From Methylobacterium sp. C25 (lineage in GTDB: Bacteria > Pseudomonadota > Alphaproteobacteria > Rhizobiales > Beijerinckiaceae), in NCBI RefSeq assembly GCF_021352225.1, contig NZ_JAAUVI010000003.1, forward strand, positions 124,001-188,000: a DNA stretch of 64,000 nucleotides. The letters are read 5' to 3'. A program made the translations under genes and the position numbers. The notes under the pieces were generated by a model, which worked only from the letters and a program-made list of their open reading frames with translations, made no database searches and had not been told where the DNA came from. Position 1 is the stretch's first letter. Each line of letters starts with the position of its first letter. This document shows positions 1 through 9,694 of the stretch, in pieces.

Positions 1-1255
1 GGAGCGCTCGACCCAGGGCGCCATCGACGCGATCCTCGACGGCATGCGCTGGCTCGGACTCGATTGGGACGGCGAGCCGGTCTTCCAGTTCTCCCGCGCG
101 GAGCGGCATCGCGAGGCTGCGGAATCGCTGCTCGCCGCCGGCCACGCCTATCGCTGCTTCGCGAGCGCAGAAGAGCTGCAGCAGATGCGCGACCTGGCCC
201 GCGCCGAGGGCCGCGCCCCGCGCTACGACGGTCGCTGGCGCGACCGGGACCCGTCCGAGGCACCGGCCGGCGCGAAATCGGTGATCCGCCTGCGCGCGCC
301 GATCGAGGGCGAGACCGTGGTCGACGACGCCGTCCAGGGCCGTGTGACCTGGCAGAACAAGGATCTCGACGATCTCGTCCTGCTGCGGTCCGACGGCACC
401 CCGACCTACATGCTCGCGGTCGTGGTCGACGACCACGACATGGGCGTCACCCAGATCATCCGCGGCGACGATCACCTCACCAACGCCGCCCGCCAGGCGC
501 AGATCTACAAGGCGCTCGGCTGGGACGTGCCGGCCATGGCGCATATCCCGCTGATCCACGGCGCGGACGGCGCCAAGCTGTCGAAGCGCCACGGAGCGCT
601 GGGCGTCGAGGCCTATCGCGACCTCGGCTACCTGCCCGCAGCGCTCCGCAACTATCTCGTGCGCCTCGGCTGGAGCCATGGCGACCAGGAGGTTTTCTCC
701 ACCGAGGAGATGGTGGCCGCGTTCGACCTCAAGGCGATCGGCCGCTCGCCGGCGCGGTTCGACTTCGCCAAGCTCGAGAACCTCAACGGTCGCTACATCC
801 GCGAGAGCGGCGATGCCGCCCTGGTCGACGCGATCGAGCGGATCACACCGGAGCCGAACGCGGCCGACCTGCGCGAAAAATTGATCGCGGCGATGCCGGG
901 GCTGAAGGAGCGCGCCAAGACCCTCGTCGAGCTGATCGACAGCGCCTATTACCTCACCGCCGCCCGGCCACTGGCGCTCGACGAGAAGGCGAAGGGCCTG
1001 CTCGGCGACGACGCCCGGGAGCGTCTGCGTCTCGCGCTTCCGGCGCTGGAAGCGCTGGCCGAGTGGACCGCTTCGGCCACGGAAGGCGCGATCCGCCAGC
1101 TCGCCGAGGCGCAGGGCCTCAAGCTCGGTCAGCTCGCCCAGCCGTTGCGCGCGGCCCTGACCGGACGGGCCACCTCGCCGCCGCTCTTCGACGTCATGGC
1201 GGTGCTCGGCCGGGACGAATCGCTGTCGCGCCTGCGGGACCAGATCGGGCAGTGA
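1..1255 (+). CDS. gltX: Glutamyl-tRNA synthetase, 5'-truncated by window edge
   Basis: Charges tRNA-Glu with glutamate in the cytoplasm (class I aminoacyl-tRNA synthetase). The frame is open from base 2 and gives about 417 residues; the first roughly 50 residues, with the HIGH motif, lie outside the window. The ATP-binding KLSKRH motif is visible at 575-592, preceded by family-typical segments such as [12 protein letters not shown]. The C-terminal anticodon-binding region is complete and the gene stops at TGA 1253-1255. Alphaproteobacteria often carry two GltX paralogues, one able to mischarge tRNA-Gln; which one this is cannot be told here. It lies 199 bp upstream of gltA on the same strand. 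Confidence 0.96.
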   Translation, partial: ERSTQGAIDAILDGMRWLGLDWDGEPVFQFSRAERHREAAESLLAAGHAYRCFASAEELQQMRDLARAEGRAPRYDGRWRDRDPSEAPAGAKSVIRLRAPIEGETVVDDAVQGRVTWQNKDLDDLVLLRSDGTPTYMLAVVVDDHDMGVTQIIRGDDHLTNAARQAQIYKALGWDVPAMAHIPLIHGADGAKLSKRHGALGVEAYRDLGYLPAALRNYLVRLGWSHGDQEVFSTEEMVAAFDLKAIGRSPARFDFAKLENLNGRYIRESGDAALVDAIERITPEPNAADLREKLIAAMPGLKERAKTLVELIDSAYYLTAARPLALDEKAKGLLGDDARERLRLALPALEALAEWTASATEGAIRQLAEAQGLKLGQLAQPLRAALTGRATSPPLFDVMAVLGRDESLSRLRDQIGQ

Positions 1256-1454
1256 CAATCTTCTCCGATCGTAAAGGTTTCGCAGCGCAACAGACCAGCA
1301 GTGCCCTCAGCCCCGTTGCTGGCCGCCGATCGATCCGCTAACCGGGGTCTTCAGTGAGCAACTGCAGCATGGCTGCGGTTCCGCTTCTGTCTGGATCGCC
1401 GCAGGCCGGCCTCCGGGCCGGTGCTGCCCGTCGTGAGAAAGGGTCCGCGCGTCC

Positions 1455-2744
1455 ATGAGCGTTTCCGCTAGCTCCATCACCGTCGGCGACAAGAACGTCG
1501 AACTTCCCGTCAAATCCGGCACGATCGGGCCGAACGTCGTCGATATCGGCAAGCTCTACGGCCAGACCGGCGCCTTCACCTTCGATCCCGGCTTCACCTC
1601 CACCGCCTCCTGCGAGTCGTCGATCACCTATATCGACGGCGACGAGGGCGTCCTGCTCTATCGCGGCTATCCGATCGAGCAGCTGGCCGAGCAGGGCGAT
1701 TTCCTCGAAACCGCCTATCTGATGCTGTTCGGCGAACTGCCGACGCCCGCCCAGAAGGCCGATTTCGACTACCGGGTCACGCGCCACACCATGGTGCACG
1801 ACCAGATGAACCGCTTCTTCCAGGGCTTCCGCCGTGACGCGCACCCGATGGCGATCATGGTCGCCTGCGTCGGCGCGCTCTCGGCCTTCTATCACGACTC
1901 GACCGACATCTCGGACGAGAACCAGCGGATGATCGCCAGCTTGCGCATGATCGCCAAGATGCCGACCCTGGCGGCGATGGCCTACAAATACTCGATCGGC
2001 CAGCCCTTCGTGTATCCGAAGAACGACCTCGACTACACCTCGAACTTCCTGCGGATGTGCTTCGCGGTTCCGTGCGAGGAGTTCCAGGTCAACCCGATCT
2101 ACGCCCGCGCGCTGGACAAGATCTTCATCCTGCACGCCGACCACGAACAGAACGCCTCGACCTCGACGGTGCGTCTGGCCGGCTCCTCGGGCGCCAATCC
2201 CTTCGCCTGTATCGCGGCCGGCATCGCCTGCCTGTGGGGCCCCGCCCATGGCGGCGCCAACGAGGCGGCGCTGAAGATGCTGATGGAGATCGGCACGCCG
2301 GACAACGTCGCCAAATACGTTGCCAAGGCCAAGGACAAGAACGATCCGTTCCGCCTGATGGGCTTCGGCCACCGCGTCTACAAAAACTACGATCCGCGCG
2401 CGCGCATCATGCAGAAGACCACGCATGAGGTGCTCAAGGAGCTCAACATCAAGGACGACCTGCTCGAGGTCGCCGTGCAGCTCGAGAAGATCGCCCTCGA
2501 GGACGAGTACTTCATCGAGAAGAAGCTCTACCCGAACATCGACTTCTACTCGGGCATCACCCTGAAGGCGCTGGGTTTCCCGACCTCGATGTTCACGGTG
2601 CTGTTCGCCGTTGCGCGCACCACCGGCTGGATCGCCCAGTGGGCGGAGATGATCCAGGACCCGGCCCAGAAGATCGGCCGTCCGCGCCAGCTCTATGTCG
2701 GCCCGGCCCAGCGGGAATACGTGGCGATCGGCCAGCGCGACTGA
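1455..2744 (+). CDS. gltA: Citrate synthase, hexameric type II
   Basis: Condenses acetyl-CoA and oxaloacetate to citrate, the entry step of the TCA cycle. The 429-residue length and the N-terminal beta-rich domain fit the large Gram-negative, NADH-sensitive type. Catalytic residues are in place: His265 in HGGAN, His306 in GFGHRVY and Asp363 in NIDFYSG, close to E. coli 264/305/362. The start ATG at 1455 gives the usual N-terminus before a [16 protein letters not shown] block. It probably has its own promoter in the 199 bp after gltX, but I could not pick one with confidence. Confidence 0.98.
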   Translation: MSVSASSITVGDKNVELPVKSGTIGPNVVDIGKLYGQTGAFTFDPGFTSTASCESSITYIDGDEGVLLYRGYPIEQLAEQGDFLETAYLMLFGELPTPAQKADFDYRVTRHTMVHDQMNRFFQGFRRDAHPMAIMVACVGALSAFYHDSTDISDENQRMIASLRMIAKMPTLAAMAYKYSIGQPFVYPKNDLDYTSNFLRMCFAVPCEEFQVNPIYARALDKIFILHADHEQNASTSTVRLAGSSGANPFACIAAGIACLWGPAHGGANEAALKMLMEIGTPDNVAKYVAKAKDKNDPFRLMGFGHRVYKNYDPRARIMQKTTHEVLKELNIKDDLLEVAVQLEKIALEDEYFIEKKLYPNIDFYSGITLKALGFPTSMFTVLFAVARTTGWIAQWAEMIQDPAQKIGRPRQLYVGPAQREYVAIGQRD

Positions 2745-3538
2745 GGCTGACCGCCGCTTTTTAAGCCCATCTCCCCTCATCCCGAGGGGGTGTGGCTGGG
2801 AGGGGCATGCGCTCTCGTCTCCGCGCGAAAAAACGCCGGAGGCATGAATGGGGTGACGCGGGACGCCGCGGAACCTCTTCGACACGCGTGTGATCACGGA
2901 CACGACCAGGTTCCCCGGCGTCCCGCGGTCCGGAAGCCTTCGTGAAGGGCTGCCGGACCGGCTTTACGTCACGATGTCTTGTCGGTGGTGTCGACCTGTC
3001 GCTCAACGATCCCGGGTGTCGGGCTCCGTGAGAAGCCCCCATCCCCAAGCCGTTGCGTGGCACCTCCTTCCGTGCGCGCCGCCTCATAGTGGACGGCGCC
3101 GACAGCATCTCGGTGTCGCCCAGGAGGGGTCGGCCAAAGCCCGGCGCATTTCCTCGCCGAACCCCGCCACGACCCGGGCAGACCTTGCGTCGATCCCCCG
3201 CCCGAGGCGGCAGCGGCTGAGACCACCGACGCGGGCATCGCTCCACCTCCCTAAGCACCGCGCCCAACCCTGCGATGCCTCCCCGATGGTTCCGGGAAGC
3301 GGATTGCGGGAAATGATCACAGAATAGGATTTTTGTCAAGCTGGACGACATGCGTCCCGTCGTTCCTTGGCCAGCGAGATCACGCGCGAACACGGCCACG
3401 CCTCCGACGCGGGGCCTCGCCCCTCCCCTGAGCCGTCGAAACTGTGGATATGCCCAGAGCCGAGCCGGTTGTGTCGGCCCGGCACTCTTCGCCTCCAGCG
3501 CGTATGGCTACGCTTCGGTTCCGGAGGCGAACTTCGCG
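2745..3538. other. Gene-poor 0.8-kb stretch with strong hairpins
   Basis: No credible protein gene was found on either strand. The longest frame, on the minus strand across 2761-3399, has no recognisable domain and is Arg/Pro-rich, as expected of non-coding high-GC DNA. The stretch holds a palindrome around 2771-2806 and two large hairpins at 2857-2958. It ends in a short A/T-rich tract near 3325-3340, just before the next gene. I looked for RNase P RNA, tmRNA and 4.5S RNA hallmarks on both strands and saw none. A structured RNA or a degenerate repeat is possible. Confidence 0.5.
2857..2958. repeat. Pair of adjacent inverted repeats (large hairpins)
   Basis: The first inverted repeat has 20-base arms at 2857-2876 and 2908-2927 with a single mismatch around a 31-base loop. 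It is followed directly by a compound hairpin at 2928-2958, with outer arms GTCCGG/CCGGAC and an inner AGCCTTC/GAAGGGCT stem. There is no following T-run on either strand, so these are not simple intrinsic terminators. They could be folded RNA or a REP-type element. Confidence 0.6.
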
Positions 3539-3952
3539 ATGGACACCAACCGATCCTGTTCACGGGCCGTCCTTGCAATCGGTCTCGCCGTCATCGCGCT
3601 TCAGGCCGGCGGCTGCACCAGGGAAACCGCGTCGGCCTCCCCACCCGCCACAGCCGGAACCCCGCGCGAACGCATCGCGGTGCTGGCCCTCAAGCAGGTC
3701 GATTTCGGCTCGGTCTCGCTGATCCCGGTGCGCTTCGAGAAGAGCCGCATCGCCGGGCCGTTCGAGGATGGCGGGCGCACACTCTATTGCGTGACCAGCC
3801 ACATGAAGGGCCGCAGCTTCGGAAAGGGCGAGCGCCCGAAGGCGGTGATCCGCGATGAGGGCGGCGTGCTGAAGATCCTCAGCGACGAGGACGAAGTCTG
3901 CGAAGGCCACCGGACAGAGCCGTTCACGGAGCTCGATTCCGCGAAGGGTTGA
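3539..3952 (+). CDS. Small putative secreted or lipid-anchored protein, unknown function
   Basis: A 137-residue protein. The ATG at 3539 is chosen because GGAGG at 3523-3527 sits 11 bases upstream and because the next residues form a signal peptide: a basic start, a hydrophobic run and then Gly-Gly-Cys. The Cys could be lipidated, but the preceding residues (Gln-Ala-Gly-Gly) are a weak lipobox. The mature part has no motif I recognise; it holds two further Cys, which could form a disulfide. It stands alone between gltA and a glyoxalase-type gene. Confidence 0.65.
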   Translation: MDTNRSCSRAVLAIGLAVIALQAGGCTRETASASPPATAGTPRERIAVLALKQVDFGSVSLIPVRFEKSRIAGPFEDGGRTLYCVTSHMKGRSFGKGERPKAVIRDEGGVLKILSDEDEVCEGHRTEPFTELDSAKG

Positions 3953-3986
3953 GTTCGCCCTTCTCCGACTTCCCCCCAATACCCTT

Positions 3987-3999
3987 CATCCTGAGGATG
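3987..3999. repeat. Short REP-like palindrome
   Basis: CATCCTGAGGATG is a perfect palindrome with a 3-base centre, 35 bases after the preceding stop codon. The same core in variant form (CCTCATCCCGAGG) lies at about 2775-2787. Palindromes of this kind are common between genes in Hyphomicrobiales; its role here is unknown. Confidence 0.4.
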
Positions 4000-4091
4000 T
4001 GGGTAGGAACGCCGGGTGACGGTCCTCTACCCATCCGGCCAGAGCAGCCCTAATTCCGCGATCACTCCGCCATCGAGACCCGGACACGCGC

Positions 4092-4496
4092 ATGACCGAC
4101 ACGCCGAAGCTGATCCATTCCATGATCCGCATCCGCGACGAGGCGCGCTCGCTCGACTTCTATCGGAAGGCCTTCGGACTCGAGATCGCCGACCGGCTCG
4201 ATTTCGAGACGTTCACGCTGATCTACCTGTCAAACGCCGCCTCGGGCTTCGAGCTGGAGCTGACGGTCAACAAGAGCCAGAGCGAGGCCTACGATCTCGG
4301 CAACGGCTACGGCCACATCGCCTTCTCGGTTGCCGACCTCGACTCCACGCATGAGCGGATCAAGGCCGAGGGCCTGGCGCCGAAGGACATCAAGGAACTC
4401 GCCCATTCCAGCGGCGGCAAGGCCCGGTTCTTCTTCATCGAGGACCCGGACGGGTACAAGATCGAGGTGCTGCAGCGGGGGTGGCGGTTCAAGTAA
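4092..4496 (+). CDS. Glyoxalase I-type VOC protein (probable lactoylglutathione lyase)
   Basis: A 134-residue single-domain VOC protein with two beta-alpha-beta-beta-beta modules. The metal-binding residues of GloA have plausible counterparts: His9, Glu56 in FELELTVN, His75 in GHIAF and Glu125 in DGYKIEV. This supports isomerising the methylglyoxal-glutathione hemithioacetal to S-lactoylglutathione, as in GloA. The length fits GloA (about 135). It is a single gene converging on dnaE, with a palindromic repeat between them. A different VOC enzyme is possible, because several subfamilies share this ligand set. Confidence 0.8.
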   Translation: MTDTPKLIHSMIRIRDEARSLDFYRKAFGLEIADRLDFETFTLIYLSNAASGFELELTVNKSQSEAYDLGNGYGHIAFSVADLDSTHERIKAEGLAPKDIKELAHSSGGKARFFFIEDPDGYKIEVLQRGWRFK

Positions 4497-4502
4497 GCAC
4501 CG

Positions 4503-4636
4503 CCGTCATTCCGGGGCTCGCCTTGAGGCGAGAACCCGGAATCCAGAAACGCTGACCGATCAAAGTATTGCGGGTCATTTCCGGAGCGTCGGCGGTTCTG
4601 GATTCCGGGTTCCGCTGCGCGGCCCCGGAATGACGG
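4503..4636. repeat. Palindromic intergenic repeat (MITE/REP-like), about 134 bp
   Basis: Near-perfect inverted ends: CCGTCATTCCGGGGC at the left and its complement at the right. An inner pair of GAACCCGGAATCCAGAA-type arms surrounds a roughly 45-base centre. Repeats with CGTCATTCCGGG ends occur between genes in many Hyphomicrobiales genomes. Here it fills the gap between two convergent genes and could also act as a bidirectional transcription stop. Confidence 0.8.
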
Positions 4637-4653
4637 TGAAAGGCGCGAGCCCC

Positions 4654-7600
4654 TCAACTCACCTCCACCTGCACCACCCCAGGCACTGCCCTGAGCGCGC
4701 CGGCCACCTGCGGACCGGCCTGATACTTCCCCTCCAGCTTCACCTCGACCTCGCGCTCGCCGTTGTCGAGGATGAGGATCAGCGAGACTTCGCCCTCGCC
4801 GCGCATGGTGAGGCGCTGCTTCACCGAGCCCAGCGCCCGGTCGTCGCGCAGGAAGATCCGCATGCCCTTCTGGTGCTTGGCCACCGCCGCATCGAGGGGC
4901 TCGGCCGTGGTGATGCGGGCACGCACCTCCTCGCCTTCGAGATTGGCCTGCAGCGTCAGCACCAGCGGCTTTCCGGGCTCCAGGATGTCCCGGTACTGGA
5001 TCAGCCCCTCCTGAAAGATGATCGCCTCGAAATGGCCGGTGCGGTCCGAGAGCGTGACGATGCCCATCTTGTTGCCGCTTTTGGTGCGGCGCTCGGCCCG
5101 GTCGAGCACCGAGGCCGCGACCTTGCCGAAGCCGCCGCCGTTCTGGCGCACCGAGGCGCAGAACTCGGCCCAGCTCTGCACGCGCAGCTTCTGCAAGAGC
5201 TCGCCGTACTCGTCGAGCGGGTGGCCCGAGAGGAAGAAGCCGATGGCGTCGTATTCGCGCTTGAGCGTGTCCGACATCGGCCAGAGCTCATGGCTCGGGA
5301 TGCGCAAAGCGACGCCGGTCGCCGCGACGCCGCCGAACATGTCCTCGATGCCGGTGGTCTCGGCCTCGGCCGCTCCTTGAGCCATCTTCATCATCGGCTC
5401 GACGGCGGCCCAGGCATGGGACCGGTCCGGCTCGATGCAGTCGAGCGCGCCACCGGCGATCAGCGCCTCCAGGGTGCGCTTGTTGACGAAGCGCGGGTTC
5501 ATGCGCCGGGCGAGGCAGGCGAGGTCCTTGAAGGGCGTGTCGCCGCGCGCCTCGACCAGGGACTCGACGGCCGCGCGGCCGACGCCCTTGATCGCGGCCA
5601 GTGCGTAATAGATCCGGCCCTCGCGCACCTCGAAGGTCACGCCAGACTCGTTGATCGAGGGCGGCACCACGGTGATCTTGAGCCGCTGCGCGTCCTGCCG
5701 GAACTCGGCGAGCTTGTCGGTGACGTCCATGTCGAGGTTCATCGCAGCGGCGAGGAACTCGACAGGGTAGTTCGCCTTGAGGTAGCCGGTCTGGTAGGTC
5801 AGCAGCGCGTAGGCCGCCGCGTGGCTCTTATTGAAGCCGTAATCGGCGAACTTGGCGAGCAGATCGAAGATCTCGTTCGCCTTGGCCTTGGTCAGTTCGC
5901 GCTCGATGCAGCCCTTCACGAAGCGCTCGCGCTGCGCGTCCATCTCCGAGCGGATTTTTTTACCCATCGCGCGGCGGAGCATGTCGGCCTCGCCGAGCGA
6001 GTAGCCGGCAAGTACCTTGGCGATTTCCATCACCTGCTCTTGGTAGACGATGATGCCAAAAGTCTCCTTCAGCACCGGCGCGATCTTTTCGTGCGGGTAC
6101 CAGGCTGACTCGTTGCCGGCATCGCGGCCGAGCTTGCGCTCGCAATAGACCGGGATGTTGGCCATCGGGCCCGGCCGGTAGAGCGCGACCAGGGCGATGA
6201 TGTCCTCGAACCGGTCGGCCTGCATCTCGACCAGCGCCTTGCGCATGCCCGCGGATTCCACCTGGAACACGCCGACCGTCTCGCCCCGGCCCATCGGCAC
6301 GTAGGTGCCCTTGTCGTCGAGCGGCAGCGAGGCGAGGTCGATGTGGATGTCGCGCTGCTTCAGGAGATCGGTGCAGCACCGAAGCATCGTCAGGGTCTTG
6401 AGGCCGAGGAAGTCGAACTTCACGAGGCCGGCCTGCTCGACCCACTTCATGTTGAACTGGGTGACCCGCATGCCCGTCTTCGGGTCTCGGTAGAGCGGGA
6501 CGAGTTGCTCCAGCGGCCGGTCGCCGATCACCACGCCGGCGGCGTGGGTCGAGGCGTGGCGGTGCAGGCCCTCGAGCTTCTTCGAAATCTCCATGAGGCG
6601 GCCGACGATCGGCTCCTCCTCGATCGCCTGCTGGAGCTTCGGCTCGCCCTCGATGGCCTGGGCCAGCGTCACCGGATTGGCCGGGTTCTGGGGCACGAGC
6701 TTCGTGAGCTTGTCGACCTGGCCGTAGGGCATCTCCAGCACGCGGCCGACATCGCGCAGCACGCCGCGGGCGAGCAGCGTACCGAAGGTGATGATCTGCG
6801 CGACCTGACCCTCGCCGTAGCGCTCCTGCACGTAGCGGATGACGCGCTCGCGGCCCTCGACGCAGAAGTCGATGTCGAAATCCGGCATCGAGACGCGTTC
6901 GGGGTTGAGGAAGCGCTCGAACAGGAGCCCGAACCGCAAAGGGTCGAGATCGGTGATGAGCAGCGACCAGGCCACCACCGAGCCGGCGCCCGAGCCGCGG
7001 CCCGGTCCGACGGGAATGTCGTGGTCCTTCGCCCACTTGATGAAGTCGGAGACGATCAGGAAGTAGCCCGGAAACTTCATCCGGGTGATGACGTCGAGCT
7101 CGAAGGCGAGGCGCGCGCGGTAATCGTCCTCCGAAAAGCCCGGCGCGGTGCCGTGCTGTTTCAGGCGCAGCTCCAGCCCGGCCTCGGCCTGCCGGCGCAG
7201 CTCGGTCGGCTCGTCGGCGGCGACTTCTTGCGGGACGCCGTCGGCCGCTTCGGCGACGGCCTCCGCCATGTTCGGCGTCTCGCCGGCCCCCACCCGCGAA
7301 AAGTTCGGCAGGATCGGCTTCTGCGTGCGCACGCGGACCGCGCAGCGCATGGCGATCTCCACCGTCGCGGTCAGCGCGTCCGGCAGATCCGCGAACAGCG
7401 CCTTCATGTCCCCGCGCGACAGGAAGGCGTGCTTCGGGGTCAGCCGGCGGCGGCGCTCGTCCGAGACCAGGCGTCCCTCGGCAATGGCGAGCAGCGCGTC
7501 ATGCGCGTCGTAATCGCCGGATTTCGAGAAGAACGGCTCGTTGGCCGCGACCAGCCCGAGGCCGTGCCGGTCGGCAAGGCCGATCAGCTCGCGCTCGACG

Positions 7601-8175
7601 GCGCGCTCGTCGGCAAGGCCGTGACGCTGCAGCTCGACATAGAGGTTCTCCTCGCCGAAGGCCGCCTTGAGCAGGTTGAGGCGGCGCAACGCCAGATCCG
7701 TCTTGCCGGCCCGCAGGGCGGAATCGAGCGGGCCGGTCCCGCCGCCGGTCAGCGCGATCATGCCGGCGCCCGCTTCTCGCAAAACCTCGGCCGCGACGCG
7801 CGGCGGCTCACCGAGCGGCACGTCGAAATAGGCGCGGCTCGCGAGCCGCAGCAGGTTGCCGTAGCCGGTGGCGTCCTGGGCCAGCAGGACGAGGTTGCCC
7901 ATGCCCGCGGTCGAGCCGCGCACCTTCGGGTCCGGCTCCTCGAAACAGACCGTGAGTTGCATTCCCGCGATCGGCTGCAGACCCGATCCAGCGGCCTTCT
8001 CCGAGAATTCGAGCGCCCCGAACAGATTGTTGGTGTCGGTGAGCGCGAGCGCTGGCTGCTGGTCGGCGACCGCCGCCTTGACCAGATCGCCGACCTTCAG
8101 CGCGCCTTCGAGGAGGGAATAGGAGGAGTGGACATGGAGGTGGACGAAGCCGACCTCCTTCAACACACGCGCCAT
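4654..8175 (-). CDS. dnaE: DNA polymerase III alpha subunit
   Basis: Replicative DNA polymerase, 1173 residues. Domains in order: N-terminal PHP domain (His12 and His14 in HLHVHSSYS), palm with the catalytic Asp cluster at 432-436 (PDFDID), a GPGRGSGAGS loop just before it, tandem helix-hairpin-helix region and a C-terminal OB fold. The ATG at 8175 (MARVLKEVGF) is preferred over one 28 codons upstream because the upstream residues are not conserved-looking and the PHP motif normally starts near residue 10. It is the last gene of the nuo-to-dnaE gene order typical of this class, but here small ORFs and PAS genes separate it from lolD. Confidence 0.97.
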   Translation of the reverse strand: MARVLKEVGFVHLHVHSSYSLLEGALKVGDLVKAAVADQQPALALTDTNNLFGALEFSEKAAGSGLQPIAGMQLTVCFEEPDPKVRGSTAGMGNLVLLAQDATGYGNLLRLASRAYFDVPLGEPPRVAAEVLREAGAGMIALTGGGTGPLDSALRAGKTDLALRRLNLLKAAFGEENLYVELQRHGLADERAVERELIGLADRHGLGLVAANEPFFSKSGDYDAHDALLAIAEGRLVSDERRRRLTPKHAFLSRGDMKALFADLPDALTATVEIAMRCAVRVRTQKPILPNFSRVGAGETPNMAEAVAEAADGVPQEVAADEPTELRRQAEAGLELRLKQHGTAPGFSEDDYRARLAFELDVITRMKFPGYFLIVSDFIKWAKDHDIPVGPGRGSGAGSVVAWSLLITDLDPLRFGLLFERFLNPERVSMPDFDIDFCVEGRERVIRYVQERYGEGQVAQIITFGTLLARGVLRDVGRVLEMPYGQVDKLTKLVPQNPANPVTLAQAIEGEPKLQQAIEEEPIVGRLMEISKKLEGLHRHASTHAAGVVIGDRPLEQLVPLYRDPKTGMRVTQFNMKWVEQAGLVKFDFLGLKTLTMLRCCTDLLKQRDIHIDLASLPLDDKGTYVPMGRGETVGVFQVESAGMRKALVEMQADRFEDIIALVALYRPGPMANIPVYCERKLGRDAGNESAWYPHEKIAPVLKETFGIIVYQEQVMEIAKVLAGYSLGEADMLRRAMGKKIRSEMDAQRERFVKGCIERELTKAKANEIFDLLAKFADYGFNKSHAAAYALLTYQTGYLKANYPVEFLAAAMNLDMDVTDKLAEFRQDAQRLKITVVPPSINESGVTFEVREGRIYYALAAIKGVGRAAVESLVEARGDTPFKDLACLARRMNPRFVNKRTLEALIAGGALDCIEPDRSHAWAAVEPMMKMAQGAAEAETTGIEDMFGGVAATGVALRIPSHELWPMSDTLKREYDAIGFFLSGHPLDEYGELLQKLRVQSWAEFCASVRQNGGGFGKVAASVLDRAERRTKSGNKMGIVTLSDRTGHFEAIIFQEGLIQYRDILEPGKPLVLTLQANLEGEEVRARITTAEPLDAAVAKHQKGMRIFLRDDRALGSVKQRLTMRGEGEVSLILILDNGEREVEVKLEGKYQAGPQVAGALRAVPGVVQVEVS

Positions 8176-8371
8176 GGGATGCCTTCGTTGCGGCCCGCCA
8201 CCATCGGCGAGTCTGCCGCTCGGGTCGAGGCTGGCGAGCGGGACGGCGGCGATATCCACCGCGCGTGCCTCGTCCGCATCAGGTCGCGGACCCGGGTCGC
8301 TGGCGGAACCAGCGGCGCGATCGCATTCCGCTGTGGACGGATCGCCGGTCGAGGCCGCTGGAAACCATCGC

Positions 8372-8476
8372 TCAGTGGATCGGCATCAAGGCTACAGCCC
8401 AGAGACCGATCGCTCCCGAGAAGAGCCCGAACGCCGTGAATTCGACCAGGCTGGTGAGAAGCTTGTTCCGAACCAT
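8372..8476 (-). CDS. Putative 34-residue membrane peptide
   Basis: A very short frame starting at ATG 8476. It has a basic N-terminus (MVRNKL) and a run of about 22 hydrophobic residues that would span the membrane once. GGGAG lies about 10 bases upstream of the ATG. No family is recognised. It could be a real small membrane protein of this lineage or a chance frame. Support comes from the ribosome site and the clean single-helix composition in a stretch without other genes. Confidence 0.45.
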   Translation of the reverse strand: MVRNKLLTSLVEFTAFGLFSGAIGLWAVALMPIH

Positions 8477-9058
8477 GTCTGCGCTTGCTCCCGTTGATGA
8501 GCCATCTTTGTTCTTGTTTTGTTCTGTGTAAAGCCTGTGGGTGACGCGACGTTCGGCTGTGGTTAACGGCAAGGGAACCGGCTGATCCGCTGGTCCCGTC
8601 GATCCGGATGCGGACTTTCGTCGATGAAGCCGCGGCGCCCCCAACAGGGCAGTCCTCGACCCGTGTACACGCACACAAAAAGCCGAATTGGTCTTCGCAC
8701 TACGTTCGCGGACAGGTTCCGACCCCAAGATCCACAATGAAACGGCGCCATCAGCACGCGCTCATCAACAAACCGAAGGCGACCATCGGGCAGTAATTGC
8801 GACATCAACAAATGTTAATGTCGGAACTTCAGCCCACGCCGCTGCCTGCTTTTTGTCCGTTCAATGTTTCGTCAGTCGCGAAGGCCTCGCATTGACCATC
8901 TGATGGTCCGCGCCAAATACCGATGGAATTAGAAGTTGCGAATGCGGTCGCGCGGATCGCTGCCGTGAGGTGGTGCGGTCTCGTATAGGTCGACGGCTGA
9001 TCGTCGAGGTCATGCCGAACGACGTCACTGGGTCGGGACGTTTGGGAACGGCCGTTCA
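8477..9058. other. Intergenic stretch, no gene seen
   Basis: This 580-bp gap between the 34-residue ORF and the first PAS gene is less GC-rich than its surroundings. I see no protein gene with a ribosome site and coding character, no tRNA and no strong hairpin. It must hold the promoter of the 34-residue ORF and that of the PAS gene, but no clear -35/-10 pair stood out. Confidence 0.4.
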
Positions 9059-9634
9059 ATGTTTGATATCGATAAGCGAAGCGATCTTACCGTCGCGAGG
9101 TCCGACATCCTCGCCGCGCACATGGTCGGCACCTGGCAGTGGGACATCGTGCACGACCGTGTCACCTGCGATCTCACGAATGCGGGTCTGCTCGGCCTCA
9201 CGCCGCGAGAAGCGAGCCGAGGTGTTCGGTCGCAGCGGATCGTTCAGGCGGTCCATCCGGACGACCGCGACCGGCTGAAGACAGCGACCGCGCCCGCGCG
9301 CAGTGCGGGAGGCATGGTCGATCTCGTCCTCCGCACGACCCCGGCACCCGACGTCGTCCGTCGGGTAAACCTTCGCGGCCTGTACGAACCGGATGAGCAC
9401 GGGGTGATGGTGCGCGGCTACGGGCTTCTGATCGACGTAACGAGCCCACCGGCCGTCGCGGCTCTGCCGGAGGAGGAACCATCCTCGACCCCGGACGAGC
9501 CGGTCGCGCGGTCAGCCGCACTCTGCCGCTCGGCCCGCCAGGTGGTTGCCGAGAATGGCACGTTCCGGCTTCGCACGCTGCTCGACATGGTGCTGCTGGA
9601 ATACGGGCAGATCCTCAAACGCAACGCCAGGTAG
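9059..9634 (+). CDS. PAS-domain protein without output domain (copy 1)
   Basis: A 191-residue soluble protein. Residues of about 20-130 form a PAS_3-type sensor: GTWQWDIVHDRVT, then the VHPDDRDRL motif, ending in an IDVTS strand. A Pro/Glu-rich linker follows, then a C-terminal helix (residues of about 168-188) with the pattern LxxLLDMxLLExxxxLKR. No kinase, GGDEF, EAL or DNA-binding domain is attached. A paralogue follows 60 bp downstream on the same strand. It could be a ligand or redox sensor acting through a partner protein; the ligand is unknown. Confidence 0.8.
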   Translation: MFDIDKRSDLTVARSDILAAHMVGTWQWDIVHDRVTCDLTNAGLLGLTPREASRGVRSQRIVQAVHPDDRDRLKTATAPARSAGGMVDLVLRTTPAPDVVRRVNLRGLYEPDEHGVMVRGYGLLIDVTSPPAVAALPEEEPSSTPDEPVARSAALCRSARQVVAENGTFRLRTLLDMVLLEYGQILKRNAR

Positions 9635-9694
9635 CCTCCCGGGGCCAACGGGCGTAGAATTGTCATCTCGCACGAGCGACAGAAAGCGTCTCTC

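Noticed and set aside
2850..3340. RNase P RNA, tmRNA or 4.5S RNA gene
   Set aside because: None of the conserved cores of these RNAs is present on either strand.
2761..3399. A 212-codon minus-strand frame after gltA
   Set aside because: Arg/Pro-rich, no ribosome site, no recognisable domain; overlaps strong inverted repeats.
4330..8439. Long plus-strand frames opposite dnaE
   Set aside because: They are antisense shadows: high GC codon bias of dnaE leaves the opposite strand open, and the translations show no domain while the minus strand has a complete polymerase.
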